The notes under the pieces are model-generated. The model had not been told where the DNA came from. It ran no database searches and saw only the letters and a program-made list of their open reading frames with translations. Of a DNA stretch of 11,649 nucleotides, positions 1 to 6,976 are shown piece after piece. This stretch comes from Euperipatoides rowelli (lineage: Eukaryota > Onychophora > Udeonychophora > Euonychophora > Peripatopsidae): the NCBI GenBank assembly GCA_003024985.2, contig PXIH01S0013112.1. One strand, 5' to 3'. Both the position numbers and the translations under genes were made by a program. Each line of letters begins with the position of its first letter. Position 1 is the first letter of the stretch.

Positions 1-468
1 TCACCTTTATGATACAGTTCCATGACTTCTTTGTCCCACACAGGAATCAAGCCTCTCCGAAAAAATCTTAATGTTTCATTACCTAAGATTTTACACACAC
101 ATACTAAGCATCAAATGATCAGAATAAGGAATGTGATTCAAACTCAGTTCAAAATCCCACCCTATATTGTTTGAATACAAAAGTCTATCTAGTCTATTAT
201 TCGACTTCAGATCAAATCTAGTAAAAATCTGCTCCATACCCTTTTTAATAGCCAGATCACCAAGATTTAGTTTCTCCATAAAATTTATGATTATTTTTTC
301 TTTCACTATATTATTAACATTGAAATCTCCTACGATGACGGGAACATGAAAACACTCTATTTTTTCTAACAATAGTCGATAAAAAACTTTCTGCTCACTA
401 AGCATGATAGGGACATGAACGTTAATGATAGCAAAAAGAGCCCCTTCATAATTAAAATGAACCTTCAT
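1..468 (-). pseudogene. Non-LTR retrotransposon endonuclease fragment (APE type), runs off left edge
   Basis: The minus strand encodes about 125 residues of an apurinic/apyrimidinic-like endonuclease, the enzyme that nicks target DNA during LINE insertion. Visible in order are a hydrophobic strand ending INVHVP, the catalytic VGDFN motif, a RLDRLLYSN segment (the SRLDR/SRIDR motif of these enzymes) and PYSDH, the C-terminal catalytic Asp-His pair. These residues are intact. A stop at 91-93 interrupts the frame, but homologous-looking sequence continues in another frame to base 1 (GLIPVWDKEVMEL), so a frameshift probably occurred in the short GT run at about 94-101. The N-terminal part of the domain is missing because the fragment stops where the minisatellite starts. 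The reverse transcriptase should lie beyond the left edge. The family is non-LTR; the clade (L1/Tx1 or Jockey/CR1) is not settled. It is not a working gene as seen here. Confidence 0.85.
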
Positions 469-469
469 G

Positions 470-1218
470 GCTCTATTATGATTAGGCTGGAGATGGGAAA
501 ATACATCACTGATACCCAGGTCTCAATGATGGTTAAGCCGGAGATGGGGAAATACATCACTGATACCCGGGTCTCAATTATGGTTAATCCGGAGATGGGA
601 AAATACATCACTGATACCTGGGTCTCAAATATGGTTAAGCCGGAGATTGAGAAATACATCACTGATAGCCGGGTCTCAAATATGTTTAAGCCGGAGATGG
701 AGAAATACATCACTGTTACCCGGGTCTCAATTATGGTTAAGCCGGAGATGGGAAAATACATCACTGATACCCGGGTCTCAATCATGGTTAAGCTGGAGAT
801 GGGGAAATACATCACTGATACCTGGGTATCAATTATGGTTAAGCTGGAGATAGGAAAATACATCACTGATACTCGGGTCTCAATCATGGTTAAGCCGGAG
901 ATGTGGAAATACATCACTGATACCCGGGTCTCAATTCTGGTTAATCTGGAGATGGAAAAATACATCATTGATAGCTGGGTCTCAATTATGGTTAAGCCAG
1001 AGATGGGAAAATTACACCACTGATACCTGGGTCTCAAATATGGTTGATCCCAAGATGGGAAAATAAATCACTGATACCTGCGTCTCAAATATGGTTGAGC
1101 TGGAGATAGGAAAATACATCACTGATATCTTAGCCTCAATTATGGTTAAGTCCTAGATGAGAAAATACATCACTGATACCTGGGTCTCAAACATGGTTAA
1201 GGCGGAGATGGTAAAAAT
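470..1218. repeat. 51-bp minisatellite, about 14 full units
   Basis: Units beginning GAGATGGGAAAATACATCAC recur at 490, 541, 592, 643, 694, 745, 796, 847, 898, 949, 1000, 1052, 1103 and 1154. A partial unit follows at 1205 and a partial leading unit begins at about 470. The period is exactly 51 bp except for a single T inserted in the unit starting at 1000. Because 51 is 17 codons and the consensus has no stop in several frames, long open frames appear on both strands up to about 1037. They collapse after the 1-bp insertion and are not genes. Divergence between units is modest and scattered, and the right-hand units (after about 1000) are the most decayed. Confidence 0.95.
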
Positions 1219-1564
1219 GTACTCATAAAACCACTTAAGAAATAAAAAGAACATGGAGAGTACATATGAAGGGCACTGATTGTGTCTCCTAGTTAGAAGG
1301 TTGTAAATACATATATATTGTTGTAAATAAACTTGCAGTTTCCCCTCTTATGGGAAAAATATTTAAAAAAAAGTGTTATCACCCCCATCCCCCCCAATTC
1401 AAATTGTGAGGTTTTACAATAGGCAAGGCTGAAACCTGGGCCCAGGTTGGTCCCTTGTTGACCCTGCCCTGTATATAGGCAGCTATTTTATGTGGAGTTA
1501 TCATTAAACCATTGTCTTAATGTATTAAAAGATTTACACTGACATAAAATGTTGAGTTGTTTCA
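1219..1564. other. AT-rich spacer, no gene seen
   Basis: No coding potential or recognisable element is visible. The stretch holds short A- and C-rich runs (1363-1372, 1381-1395) and the 16-bp palindrome listed separately. Confidence 0.6.
1433..1448. repeat. Perfect 16-bp palindrome
   Basis: AACCTGGGCCCAGGTT is perfectly self-complementary and GC-rich against an AT-rich background. No family is recognised. It could be the centre of an old palindromic element or chance. Confidence 0.7.
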
Positions 1565-1647
1565 ATATGATTACAGAAAGCACAATATTTCTTCCATATG
1601 ATTACAGAAAGAACAATGGCTTGCATATGATTACAGAAAGAACAATT
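1565..1647. repeat. Three tandem copies of a ~30-bp repeat
   Basis: The core ATATGATTACAGAAAG begins at 1565, 1596 and 1625, followed each time by A/CACAAT. The spacing is 31 and then 29 bp, so this is a short degenerate tandem triplication. A small open frame (1549-1773, plus strand) runs through it but shows no recognisable domain and is not called a gene. Confidence 0.85.
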
Positions 1648-2479
1648 ACCTTAATTTCTCATATTAAATTTGTAACCAAGCAAAAAGAAATGGTATATGA
1701 AAAGCATCCTGCAGGAGTCAAAAGAGAAAATCAAACAAATAAGGATTTAGTAATTTTAAAAATTCATATTTAATAATTTTCCTAGAAAAAATATCTTAGG
1801 CCTATGTTTGTCAAAACTTATATTTTTTAACATTTTAGCTTGAGAATTCAGATAAACTTAAAAGTACAATACTATCAACCCAAAACAACCTTAGATAGCT
1901 TATTTAAATCAAATTAAGAAAGACAAATGTACATTAGCCACCTAGTGGCATAATTAAGTTGTTAAGGGCTAATTTGTTTGCAATAACTAAATTAAACTTC
2001 AGTGCATCAATAGGCTGTCTATCTGACTAAATAATTTTATGTATAGAATAATAAATAGTTTCTATTCTGGCGTTTACTATTGTTAGCATTGAAATGAAAA
2101 TTGATACTTTTGTAATCCAAAAATGAGATGACTTAATATTTTGATACAACTTTAAAGTCTTAGATTAATTTAAAACTAAGATTAAAATTATTTCTTAAAT
2201 CAAATACTGATTTAGTTTTATAATTTGATAGTAATCCCCATTTAAGTTATTTGTCTTCATTTGATATGGCAGGTGGGCTGTTTTACGACTTTCCAGGACC
2301 TCTCATTTAAGATCGTGATTATTATTGTCTATTAAAGCTTTAAGACATAATTTATACAATATATATGAAAAGTTAAAATTATGATCTTTTTTTAGTCAGT
2401 GTTGTAAGATCCACCTGGCTACCCAGCAAACCTGAAGATCACTTGGCATAAGGTCGCCCCTAGAGAGAATAAGGAACTT
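1648..2479. other. AT-rich spacer, no gene seen
   Basis: About 830 bp rich in A/T with stops in all frames. Apart from a CTCF-like 12-mer at 1937-1948, nothing is supported here. Confidence 0.6.
1937..1948 (-). promoter_or_regulatory. CTCF-like core motif (sequence match only)
   Basis: Read on the minus strand, these bases are CCACTAGGTGGC, which fits the degenerate animal CTCF core CCASYAGRKGGC at every position. Such a site would act as an architectural or insulator binding site. It is one short motif in an AT-rich spacer with no flanking support, so it may be chance. Confidence 0.2.
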
Positions 2480-3232
2480 AGTCACAGATAAGCAATTCGT
2501 AGTTTACATTTAATCAAGGAGATAGACAACTGTGATAATAATTAATTAATGCTGATTGATTGTCACAATCAGCATTTAATTAACTGTAATCATTTAAACA
2601 ATATAATTCAATTGACACAGCCATGTAAGCTCCTCTCTCCCTATACACTAGTCAGAAAGTAGACAAAACAATGTAAACCTCTCTCTGCCTATACATTACA
2701 GTCAGAAAGTATACATAGCCATGCAAGATTCTCTCTCCCTATACACTACAGTCAGGAAGTACACACAGCAATGTAAGCTTCTTCCTCCTTATACACTACA
2801 GTCATAATGTATACACAGCAATGTAAATTTCTCTCTCCCTAAACTCTACAGTCAGAAATTACACACAGCAATGTAAGCTTCTCTCTCCTTATACACTACA
2901 GTTAAAATGTACATTAAGTCACAGATAAGCAATTGATAGTTTACATTTGATCAAGGAGATAGACAACTGTGATACTAATTAATTAATGATATAATTGATT
3001 GTCACAATCAGCATTTAATTAACTGTAATCATTTAAACAATATAATTCAATCGGCACACAGCCATGTAAGCTTCTCTCTCCCTTAACACTACAGTTAGGA
3101 AGTAGCCTACACACAGCAATATAAGCTTCTCTCTCCTTATACACTACAGTCAGAATATATACACAGCAATGTAAGCTTCTCTCTCCCTATACACTACAGT
3201 CAGAAAGTACACACAGCAATGTAAGCTTCTCA
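2480..3232. repeat. Composite satellite: ~140-bp core plus 50-bp units, higher-order period 437 bp
   Basis: A core starting AGTCACAGATAAGCAATT occurs at 2480-2620 and again at 2917-3061, 437 bp apart and clearly homologous throughout. Each core is followed by a minisatellite with the consensus ATGTAAGCTTCTCTCTCC then TATACACTACAGTCAGAA. Unit starts are 2623, 2671, 2721, 2771, 2821 and 2871 after the first core, and 3064, 3119, 3169 and 3219 after the second. The period is 50 bp (first interval 48; one interval of 55 from a 5-bp insertion). The array resumes in degenerate form at about 3523-3602, beyond an inserted MITE. No coding frame is present. Arrays of this kind occur inside some Helitron-related and pearl-type nonautonomous elements, but I see no diagnostic ends. 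Confidence 0.92.
2542..2583. repeat. Long hairpin inside the first satellite core
   Basis: The left arm TTAATTAATGCTGATTG (2542-2558) pairs with the right arm CAATCAGCATTTAATTAA (2566-2583), leaving a 7-base loop and one bulge. The second core keeps the right arm but has a changed left arm (GATATAATTG instead of GCTGATTG), so the stem is weaker there. Confidence 0.8.
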
Positions 3233-3242
3233 CAATCATCTA

Positions 3243-3513
3243 AGGAGCAAACTCTATTGCACCTTTGCACCCAAAACTAGCCATTGGCATATGACTGATT
3301 TTTTTTAATTTATAGTTGTAACCTTACAGTAACCCTGAACCTAACTCCTACTCCATATCAAACCCACTATGCCCCAACCTTATGACAATCTAGAGGTGAA
3401 ACCATCCTTTTTTGCCCAATTTTGATCATTTTGACACAACTTCCGTCAGCCTTACCTCATTAACCAATCAATGGCTGTTTTTGGGTGCAATGGTGCTAAG
3501 GAATTTGCTACCT
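3243..3513. mobile_element. MITE-like nonautonomous DNA transposon, inserted in the satellite
   Basis: The left end (3243-3288) and right end (3464-3513) are imperfect inverted repeats of about 45 bp. Both read AGCAAA, then GCACC, then TTGCACCCAAAA, then AGCCATTG, inwards from their tips. The 271-bp element has no coding capacity. Satellite sequence stands on both sides (left unit to about 3232, resumption at about 3523), so the element landed in the array. The exact ends and target duplication are unclear: CTA precedes the left end and also occurs at the right end, but the flanks share satellite sequence. The superfamily is not assigned. Confidence 0.8.
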
Positions 3514-3522
3514 AGTTACTAG

Positions 3523-3602
3523 TAGCTTCTCTCACTATCACTAGAGTCAGAATGTATGCACAGCTATGTAAGTCTGGTCTCTCCCTATTCACTACAGTCA
3601 AA
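3523..3602. repeat. Degenerate continuation of the 50-bp satellite
   Basis: Two diverged units (AGCTTCTCTCACTATCAC with GAGTCAGAATGT, then CTATGTAAGT with CTCTCCCTATTCACTACAGT) follow the MITE and match the consensus of the array to its left. Confidence 0.8.
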
Positions 3603-4499
3603 TGGAGCATTAATGTTTGATATTTAGGACATTATATCCAATTGTTATCAAAAAACTTACTGTTTAAGAGCCATTCCCCTAACCCTATAAGGGCTCTGCC
3701 CTGGACCCTATAGATGGGCTAGCTTTCTTGACCCCACTGGTAGCCTATCCCCTAAACCCATTCTCTCCTTTTTAAAAGTTTGACTAATTTGGATTCTGTA
3801 AAGTTTGCAGGTCTGGGATGAGGCCACCCCACCCCCACCCCCGGAAGGCTAAAAATATATTAAATTTACTGAAGATGAAAGGATGAAGATATGTTTACTT
3901 TTTTCTCTCTCGCTCTCTCTTTTTTTTTTTTGTGTGTGTGTGTAATGTTAAAATAAATATTAAGGTATAACAAATGCCCATTTGAAAAAAAAAATTAAGA
4001 TTAATTTCATTCATTTCATAAAAATTAATTTTATAGAGACAAATGGTGAGATAGTCTAATGGCTATTCAAATGATAAGTATTGATTGAAAAGGGTATTAA
4101 GATTGCAAGAAAACTATTAAACAAGCTGGAAAGAATATTGAAGCTAGACTGGAAAAAAAAAAAAGTTTTAAATTAATATTTTTTTTCATCCAAATGTGGA
4201 TTTAACTACAGGATATATGAACGTAATTATTATTTTTTAGGTGCGAAAATTATAGGAGTCCTGAGGGATGGATATACGGTATGTGTTCCTGCTGGTCAAG
4301 GAAAACATCTTAAGACATCCCGAAAATAAACTAATTATTCAAGCGGGAACTTGTCATAGAAATAAACTACCCCAGAAATCATTAAAACAAGAAGAAACAA
4401 ATTGAAAAAAAAATTCTATTTGCCAGTGCGGAACAGGGCGATTAAACTCCCCCTGCAAGTTCACATCATTTCTCCAACGGTTTCATTAAAATTTTCTTT
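3603..4499. other. Noncoding spacer with a pyrimidine/GT low-complexity tract
   Basis: No gene is visible. A CT-rich tract, an 11- to 12-base T run and a (GT)n run lie at about 3898-3944. A C-rich stretch sits at about 3826-3842. The rest is AT-rich with A/T homopolymers. Confidence 0.6.
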
Positions 4500-4639
4500 A
4501 CCCTACGGCGACGCCGCAATACACACTTGTAGAAATAATTGAAATAAAAAAAAAGAAAGAAGAAAAGAAAATTGGTAAGATCTGGTTCCCCAAATATATA
4601 TTTTATTCTATATGGTCAAACGTCAAAATAATTAAAAAT

Positions 4640-4852
4640 ATGTGTGATAAAATTTCAGAAAACATNAAACGACCGCAAGTCCACGCAACAATTTTTAAAG
4701 CAAGCTCTATGTCTTTTCACCGCAAGTCTACCGCAAATTGCGGCAAAACTTACNCAAATTTCTATTTGGCGCTTCCCATTAAAAACTATGGGCTTTATAA
4801 AAAATGCGTCACCGCTACGCAAACGCAACGTCCAGTGTGACGCCGGCCTTAA
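4640..4852. mobile_element. One end of a CpG-rich DNA transposon or MITE, ending at TTAA
   Basis: Reading leftwards from TTAA (4849-4852), the minus strand begins TTAAGGCCGGCGTCACACTG and continues with many CG dinucleotides, unlike its AT-rich surroundings. Short subterminal repeats are visible: CCGCAAGTCCACGCAA at about 4673 and CCGCAAGTCTACCGCAA at about 4720, plus a palindrome CCGCAAATTGCGG at about 4731-4743. GGCCGG-type tips beside TTA/TAA are known from PIF/Harbinger elements, while TTAA targets are typical of piggyBac, so the superfamily is open. No matching inverted end was found to the left (a related CG-rich patch lies at about 4505-4520), so the true start is uncertain. Two N bases lie inside. 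Confidence 0.55.
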
Positions 4853-5604
4853 AGTTTTAATTTTTCAAAGACGCAGGCAGTGTAGCGTTCATATTTTCCT
4901 GCTAAAATAAAATTATGATTACTTCAGAAATGACCTGTTTGATTTACGGTTGGTTTAGTTTCTCCAATGTTAAAAAAAAAAAGGAATCCTGATGTATATT
5001 TTTATATTAATTAAAACTCAATTCTTAGCCAATTTATGCTTTCTAATTTCTTAATGTTATATTTAAATCTTATTAAAAAATAAAAAAAATATATTGTATT
5101 TACTTGTACCTTATATTTGCAACCTGTAGATTCCTGAAATGTGTACAACGCTTAACGTTGTCTGACAGGTATAGAGAATCTAAAAATTGATCTTACTTAT
5201 TACATGTCTCAGCATTATGGGTGGACTTAAAATAGGCAAATAATTGCTGTTTATAGAAACTATCTGCCATGATCTTAATCATGGCATGCACGAAGCATAT
5301 TTTATACACATCTCGCTTTTATTTTAAAGTTATAAATACATTAAAAAATGTGCATATTGTCTTAATATCTCAGTTTTTAGAATATAAATAACAATGCAAA
5401 AGTTAATTTCAACCAGCAGAGAGCTATAATAATCTGAAATTGAAAACTTTAAATTAATAGACCTTATTAGGAAAATGAATTATAATATTAATTTTAAATG
5501 ACATTACAAAAACAATTTTTTTTCCTCGTATCTAATAAAACTAGAAAATAAAATTGATTTTGTAATAACAAAAGTAGAATTTTATGTTCAACTTAGAAGT
5601 AAAA
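4853..5604. other. AT-rich spacer, no gene seen
   Basis: About 750 bp of A/T-rich sequence with stops in all frames. The only structure noted is a 9-bp perfect hairpin at 5265-5286. Confidence 0.6.
5265..5286. repeat. Perfect 9-bp hairpin with 4-base loop
   Basis: TGCCATGAT (5265-5273), loop CTTA, ATCATGGCA (5278-5286). It is isolated in AT-rich sequence and its function is unknown. Confidence 0.6.
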
Positions 5605-5887
5605 CTAACGTCTGAATCTCAGACCTACCATTGTCATGCAACCCAAAACCAGACAATTAGAGGTAGGCCTGCATTCTATCTGCAAGTCGGTCTCTAATTG
5701 ACTGTTGGTTTATTTATTTATGCTTTAATATTTAATTTGGAGTTAGGGTGATTGTTTGGTTAAGGTTAGAGATAATTTAATTTGCCATTATATTTATGTT
5801 GGAGATTGGGGTCAGTGAACGGTTAAAATTAGTTGATCGTCGAAAGGGATGCCTGACAATGGTAAATCTAAGATCCAGACGCTAGTA
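5605..5887. mobile_element. MITE-like nonautonomous DNA transposon
   Basis: The ends are imperfect inverted repeats of about 42 bp. The left end (5605-5646) reads ACTAACGTCTGAATCT and then TACCATTGTCATGCAACCC. The right end, read inwards on the minus strand (5887-5845), gives ACTAGCGTCTGGATCT and then TACCATTGTCAGGCATCCC. The interior has no open frame and contains a second inverted pair (CAATTAGAG near 5653 with CTCTAATTG near 5692). Total length is about 283 bp. The target duplication is not resolved because the inverted similarity fades gradually into the flanks. The ends do not match those of the 3243-3513 element, so this is a separate family. Confidence 0.75.
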
Positions 5888-6080
5888 CTTCACTAAACTC
5901 CGCTGTAAACTAAATGCCGCCCGTTGATTGGATCTGTTACTCATTAATTATCTGAGATTAAAATTTTATAATACTTTTAACTAGTGATTTTAAAATAATT
6001 TTATTTATTTTAAAATTAATCCAAATTTGATAGTTTCAAAAATTTAGATAAACCCTTTAATAAAAAAAAAAAAAATAATT

Positions 6081-6086
6081 TTTATT
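6081..6086 (-). promoter_or_regulatory. Polyadenylation-signal hexamer (minus strand)
   Basis: The minus strand reads AATAAA about 40 bases after the stop of the 6127-6348 open frame. A run of about 14 T follows on that strand (A run at about 6062-6075 on the plus strand), which could serve as a U-rich downstream element. The background is AT-rich, so chance is a serious alternative. Confidence 0.3.
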
Positions 6087-6126
6087 TAATAAGTTACTAG
6101 CAAAAGAATTCACTGAGTAGTTACAA

Positions 6127-6348
6127 TTAAGTTTTAAAAAATGTATCTCGGCTGTTTCTGTAGAAATTGGAGCTCCTGACTTTATTATCTAGCTTTCCAG
6201 AAAATTCAGAAACTCCTTTACAATTAATTTTCAAAATTTCATCCCAATGGCATAATAAGTCACTGAGTCGGTTGCGGTTCTCTATAGCAGCACTTAGAAA
6301 ATAAAACATCATTGTGGTAGAAGGAGTGGTTGAGTAACTTAAATAATC
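6127..6348 (-). CDS. Possible terminal exon, 73 codons, unassigned protein
   Basis: The frame opens immediately after an acceptor-like sequence (a run of T, then CTAATAG; AG at 6349-6350) and ends in TAA at 6127-6129. In-frame stops stand just upstream of the AG, as expected if coding begins at a splice junction. The peptide includes AAIENRNRLSDLLCHWDEIL and later VSEFSGKLDNKVRSS. It is mixed and hydrophilic, unlike an AT-rich chance frame. The spacing of YF, L, WD and L loosely recalls the start of the GKAP/DLGAP (HURP) domain, but the rest of that domain is absent. This similarity is from memory and weak. An AATAAA lies downstream. It could equally be part of an RTE 3' region or a fortuitous frame. 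Confidence 0.3.
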   Translation of the reverse strand, partial: DYLSYSTTPSTTMMFYFLSAAIENRNRLSDLLCHWDEILKINCKGVSEFSGKLDNKVRSSNFYRNSRDTFFKT

Positions 6349-6437
6349 CTATTAGAAAAAAAAACACTGTAAATGAATTAGAATTGAAATTAACATAAAA
6401 AAATATCTTGAGAAAAATTGCATAGAACAGTGCGCTC

Positions 6438-6460
6438 GAACCTGAACTTGAACCTGAACC
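6438..6460. repeat. Short hexamer repeat at the 3' end of the RTE remnant
   Basis: About 3.8 copies of GAACCT/GAACTT lie just beyond the last recognisable RTE codons (minus-strand sense GTTCAG/GTTCAA). RTE elements often end in short tandem repeats, so this may mark the element's 3' end. That is inference. Confidence 0.5.
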
Positions 6461-6660
6461 AGCAACATATGATTCTTTCATGAATTTTGATTTTCATCAA
6501 TTTGTTTCCAACCATATCCATTAAACTTTTATATTTCATTCTCCTATCTGATATTGGATATTTTCATGGTCATTTTCTGTCCCTTGGAATCCAGTTGAGT
6601 ATTTCTGTAGTCCATCTATTATCTTTCTTTCTTGCTATATGCCCTTCCCATTTCCACCTT

Positions 6661-6673
6661 AAATTCTTTACTC
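6661..6673. repeat. Target-site duplication, left copy
   Basis: AAATTCTTTACTC is identical to 6964-6976. It flanks the inserted retroposon at its poly-A side. Confidence 0.85.
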
Positions 6674-6963
6674 TTTTTTTTTTTTTTATAAAAAATAAAT
6701 TTCATCTCCAAGAGAAGAAATGTATTTTTTATGGTTACTTTAAATTACACTTATAATGGACTATAATATCTGATTGAAACACTAAATACAGGTTCTTTTT
6801 GATGGTAAAGCTAGGGGAAAAAACGTGCCTTAACTGCCCAAGCCAGGAAAGAACCTGTAGTGTACACCTCAGCATATGCCTTCAGTTCATCAAGCGGAAG
6901 TGAATTCGCTCGGAAGTGAATTCGCTCGACGGAAGTGAATTCGCTTGACCACGGAACCGAGAC
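6674..6963 (-). mobile_element. SINE-like retroposon inserted in the RTE remnant
   Basis: These 290 bp interrupt the RTE frame: homology stops at one side (EWIGAQQ...) and resumes at the other (LRWKWEGH...). They are flanked by perfect 13-bp direct repeats. On the minus strand the insert ends in 14 A (T run at 6674-6687), so it was made by poly-A-primed retroposition. Its 5' end begins GTCTCGGTTCCGTGGTCAAG. TGGTCAAGCGA resembles a Pol III A box (10 of 11 to TRGYNNARNNG), but no good B box is seen, so a tRNA origin is not proven. The body has an 11-bp inverted repeat ACAGGTTCTTT (6788-6798) and AAAGAACCTGT (6848-6858), and a triplicated motif near the head. There is no coding capacity. Confidence 0.78.
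6896..6946. repeat. Three copies of GGAAGTGAATTCGCT within the retroposon head
   Basis: Identical 15-base cores start at 6896, 6912 and 6931, each carrying GAATTC. The block is bounded by TCAAGCG on the left and CGCTTGA on the right, so it can also fold on itself. It sits where a tRNA-derived head would have its internal promoter, suggesting local expansion there. Confidence 0.9.
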
Positions 6964-6976
6964 AAATTCTTTACTC
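6964..6976. repeat. Target-site duplication, right copy
   Basis: AAATTCTTTACTC is a perfect match to 6661-6673 at the 5' end of the retroposon. Removing the insert and one copy rejoins the RTE sequence. Confidence 0.85.

Noticed and set aside
415-1037. Long open frames on both strands (about 200 and 190 residues) in the minisatellite
   Set aside because: They arise from a stop-free 51-bp repeat unit (17 codons) and show no domain. They end soon after the first 1-bp insertion.
490-1218. Possible CRISPR array
   Set aside because: The units are head-to-tail and similar over their whole length. There are no unique spacers, and the context is eukaryotic.
1549-1773. 74-residue plus-strand open frame
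   Set aside because: It is built partly from the triplicated 30-bp repeat, has AT-driven composition (Lys, Ile, Asn) and no recognisable domain.
3290-3380. Telomere-like AACCCT/AACCTA strings
   Set aside because: They are only scattered single hexamers with interruptions inside the MITE, not an array.
4640-4910. Two overlapping plus-strand open frames of 66 and 88 residues
   Set aside because: They pass through N bases inside a noncoding transposon end and contain no known motif. Stop scarcity here reflects the higher GC content.
6260-6481. 73-residue minus-strand frame with a Gly-Ser run and hydrophobic stretch
   Set aside because: The Gly-Ser part is the GTTCAG hexamer repeat read in one frame and the hydrophobic part is T-rich sequence. 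The better frame in the overlapping region is the one at 6127-6348.
6487-6756. 89-residue plus-strand open frame
   Set aside because: It is antisense to the RTE C-terminal region and crosses into the inserted retroposon.
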